Positions 59,878 to 61,285 of a stretch of DNA of 61,285 bases are shown here, piece after piece. Source of the stretch: Chitinophaga sp. GbtcB8 (GTDB lineage: Bacteria; Bacteroidota; Bacteroidia; Chitinophagales; Chitinophagaceae); NCBI RefSeq assembly GCF_019091455.1, contig NZ_JAGXJN010000046.1:1-61285 (forward strand), written 5' to 3'. Below the pieces are notes generated by a model. The model searched no databases. It worked only from the letters and a program-made list of their open reading frames with translations, and had not been told where the DNA came from. Made by a program: the position numbers and the translations under genes. The stretch's first letter is position 1. The number at the start of each line of letters is the position of its first letter.

Positions 59878-61110
59878 TCATTGGCCGGATACCCGATCCT
59901 GTACATATCCTTCCAGGTAAGCGAATCTTTCTGTGAGCTGTCCGTTTTTAGCGATGGTAGCATTTTCAATGGTTGTGCTGTAGGGCTGCAGCAACTCTTC
60001 AAACACATATTTCATCAGCTGATCGCCGAAGTACTGGGAGGCATCGCGGGGCAGCTCATTAGGGAGGTTGCTTACACACATCATGTCTATGGAGCGGGAG
60101 AGGCCGGGGGCTGTACGTTCCCGGCTAATGCGGTCTACGCCGTACACGGGGTCGGCAATGGTGGAATCGCCCAGGTTGCAGGGGATGGAGCCGTTGGTGT
60201 CGTCTGTAATGTCGGCAATCACCTGGATGCGGAAGTTATCTTTAGCCAGATCGTTCCAGGAGAAAAGCGGGGCTATACCTTCTTCCCAATAGATGCCATT
60301 CATCAGAATATCGCTGGCCGTAACGTAGGGCAGGAAGCGGCATTCGTAATTTTCCGGGCTGGTGTGAAAATCGTCCCGGCTGTAGGTTTTATCGGAGCGG
60401 CGCAGGTACAGCTCACCGGCTTTCAGCTGCGTGTACACGGGGTAGGCATAGCTGTTTATGAGGAACTCCTCCGGGGTAATGTATTTAATACCCAGCATAC
60501 CCATTACTTCCAGGATGCCTGCGGCTACGCGACCGGAGCCGGTGATCACGATCTTTAGCGGCGGCAGCTTGATGCCGAAGTAATGTTTGATAAGCTCCTG
60601 CAGGTCGTGGCAGGTATGCACCGGGCGGTAAGTGAACAGTCCCGTGCGTTTACCATAGGCCAGTAATCCATTATGCGCGCCTACCACGCCGGCAAAAAAT
60701 CCGAAACCCAGAATGCGTTGCCCATCTTCATGTACCAGGCATTCATAATCCACCAGGGTAATGTGCTGATCTATGATATGCTGCAGCATGGCCTGGTTAT
60801 TAGGCTGCTGTTTTTTGGTATGGGAAAAGAAGAGGTAGGTTTTGCCGGGGAGCAGCTTTTCCTGTGGTACTTCTTTAATGCCCAGCAGGATATGGCAGTG
60901 GGAGAGGTCCTCTGCCAGCGGAATACCTGCCTGCGTGTATTCGCTATCCGTGAAGCAGCGGTGCGGCGAGGGCTGTACGGTGATTTGTACGTGAGGATAA
61001 TTCTGTAAGATCCATTGACATTGTTGTGGTGTAAATGCGGCCCGGTTATCGTGTGGTATTTTTTCTTCCCGTATAAGGCCGATATGGATGGTGGAATCAG
61101 TTACTTGCAT
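59878..61110 (-). CDS. saccharopine/alanine dehydrogenase-like NAD(P) oxidoreductase
   Basis: 410 residues from ATG 61110; the open frame runs on into the tRNA gene and is not used there. N-terminal AlaDH/PNT domain (about 8-135; IGLIREEKIPHDNRAAFTPQQC; LLPGKTYLFFSHTKKQQPNNQAML), a Rossmann segment IVITGSGRVAAGILEVM (about 200-216), and a C-terminal lobe with IQVIADITDDTNGSIPCNLG. Relatives are saccharopine dehydrogenase (lysine-forming) and alanine dehydrogenase; the exact reaction is not clear. Single gene, divergent from the tRNA. Confidence 0.83.
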   Translation of the reverse strand: MQVTDSTIHIGLIREEKIPHDNRAAFTPQQCQWILQNYPHVQITVQPSPHRCFTDSEYTQAGIPLAEDLSHCHILLGIKEVPQEKLLPGKTYLFFSHTKKQQPNNQAMLQHIIDQHITLVDYECLVHEDGQRILGFGFFAGVVGAHNGLLAYGKRTGLFTYRPVHTCHDLQELIKHYFGIKLPPLKIVITGSGRVAAGILEVMGMLGIKYITPEEFLINSYAYPVYTQLKAGELYLRRSDKTYSRDDFHTSPENYECRFLPYVTASDILMNGIYWEEGIAPLFSWNDLAKDNFRIQVIADITDDTNGSIPCNLGDSTIADPVYGVDRISRERTAPGLSRSIDMMCVSNLPNELPRDASQYFGDQLMKYVFEELLQPYSTTIENATIAKNGQLTERFAYLEGYVQDRVSGQ

Positions 61111-61147
61111 GGGCCAATTTACGGAATAACCCAATTCAGATTTTTTA

Positions 61148-61178
61148 TTTGGGTTTCCGGGAAAATTTTCTACATTTG
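61148..61178 (+). promoter_or_regulatory. Bacteroidota-type promoter of tRNA-Leu
   Basis: TTTG (61148-61151), 19 bp spacer, TACATTTG (61171-61178): an exact match to the TTTG / TAnnTTTG pattern of Bacteroidota housekeeping promoters. The tRNA starts at 61200, so transcription likely begins about 15 bp before the mature 5' end. Confidence 0.75.
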
Positions 61179-61199
61179 CGTCCCCGCAATTGCGGGATT

Positions 61200-61283
61200 G
61201 CCCAGATGGCGGAGTTGGTAGACGCGCCAGGCTCAAAAACTGGATATCGCAAGATAGTGCAGGGTCGATTCCTGCTCTGGGCA
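61200..61283 (+). tRNA. tRNA-Leu(CAA)
   Basis: 84 nt cloverleaf: acceptor GCCCAGA with TCTGGGC, a D arm with GGTAGACGC, anticodon loop CTCAAAA (anticodon CAA, reads UUG), a long class II variable arm (TATC-GCAA-GATA) and a T arm GCAGG/CCTGC. The variable arm supports Leu. The last pair of the anticodon stem is G-A, a mismatch. No CCA is encoded (A, then CT), so CCA is added after transcription. Confidence 0.9.
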
Positions 61284-61285
61284 CT

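Overview
The window looks like chromosomal DNA of a Bacteroidota bacterium, most likely Chitinophagaceae (Chitinophaga-like). This rests on a SusC/SusD pair, a FecR anti-sigma factor with a DUF4974-like tail, a DUF5107/TPR protein, DUF6934- and DUF6089-like proteins, a SufABCDSE-SufT operon, few Shine-Dalgarno sites, and promoters of the TTTG / TAnnTTTG type. The species call is inference. No phage, integrase, complete transposase or CRISPR array was seen.

Layout. 0-2.6 kb: the end of eutB, eutC, a sialidase-fold protein and a lone receiver domain. 2.6-6.4 kb (minus): a membrane protein, a Tat-exported TIM-barrel protein and an exported M20 amidohydrolase. 6.4-7.1 kb: a gene-poor gap with a tight cluster of DnaA-box-like sites. 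7.1-10.7 kb: a Zn-dependent dehydrogenase, an NlpE-like lipoprotein and a 7TM-DISM sensor fused to an IS1595-type zinc ribbon. 11-20 kb: a carbohydrate locus (SusC, SusD, GH30, mutarotase, GH51). 20-32.8 kb: an orphan FecR, a phosphoesterase, an SGLT-type symporter, MarR, a CPA2 antiporter, small exported proteins and an MFS sugar porter. 32.9-36.2 kb: DUF5107/TPR. 36.2-44.1 kb: the suf operon (minus) with a divergent SufR-like regulator. 44-50 kb: a half-size EamA protein, a small-protein/DUF6934 pair, GNAT, AI-2E, a GH20-like enzyme and AraC. 50-61 kb: outer-membrane and small exported proteins, a UbiD decarboxylase, prfC, a MacB-type permease, tsaD, a tRNA methyltransferase, a lysine/alanine-dehydrogenase-like protein and a tRNA-Leu(CAA).

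Working together: SusCD with GH30, the mutarotase, GH51, the SGLT-type symporter, the MFS porter and DUF5107 point to plant or fungal glycan use. The suf operon builds Fe-S clusters and is probably sensed by the adjacent Cys-rich regulator.

The most striking unexplained structure is a set of unrelated intergenic repeat families that share one architecture: degenerate tandem 7-mers (one family uses 8-mers), often as two facing arrays able to fold into a hairpin. They often touch stop codons. They fill four gaps in or beside the suf operon, and one copy lies in frame inside ubiD.
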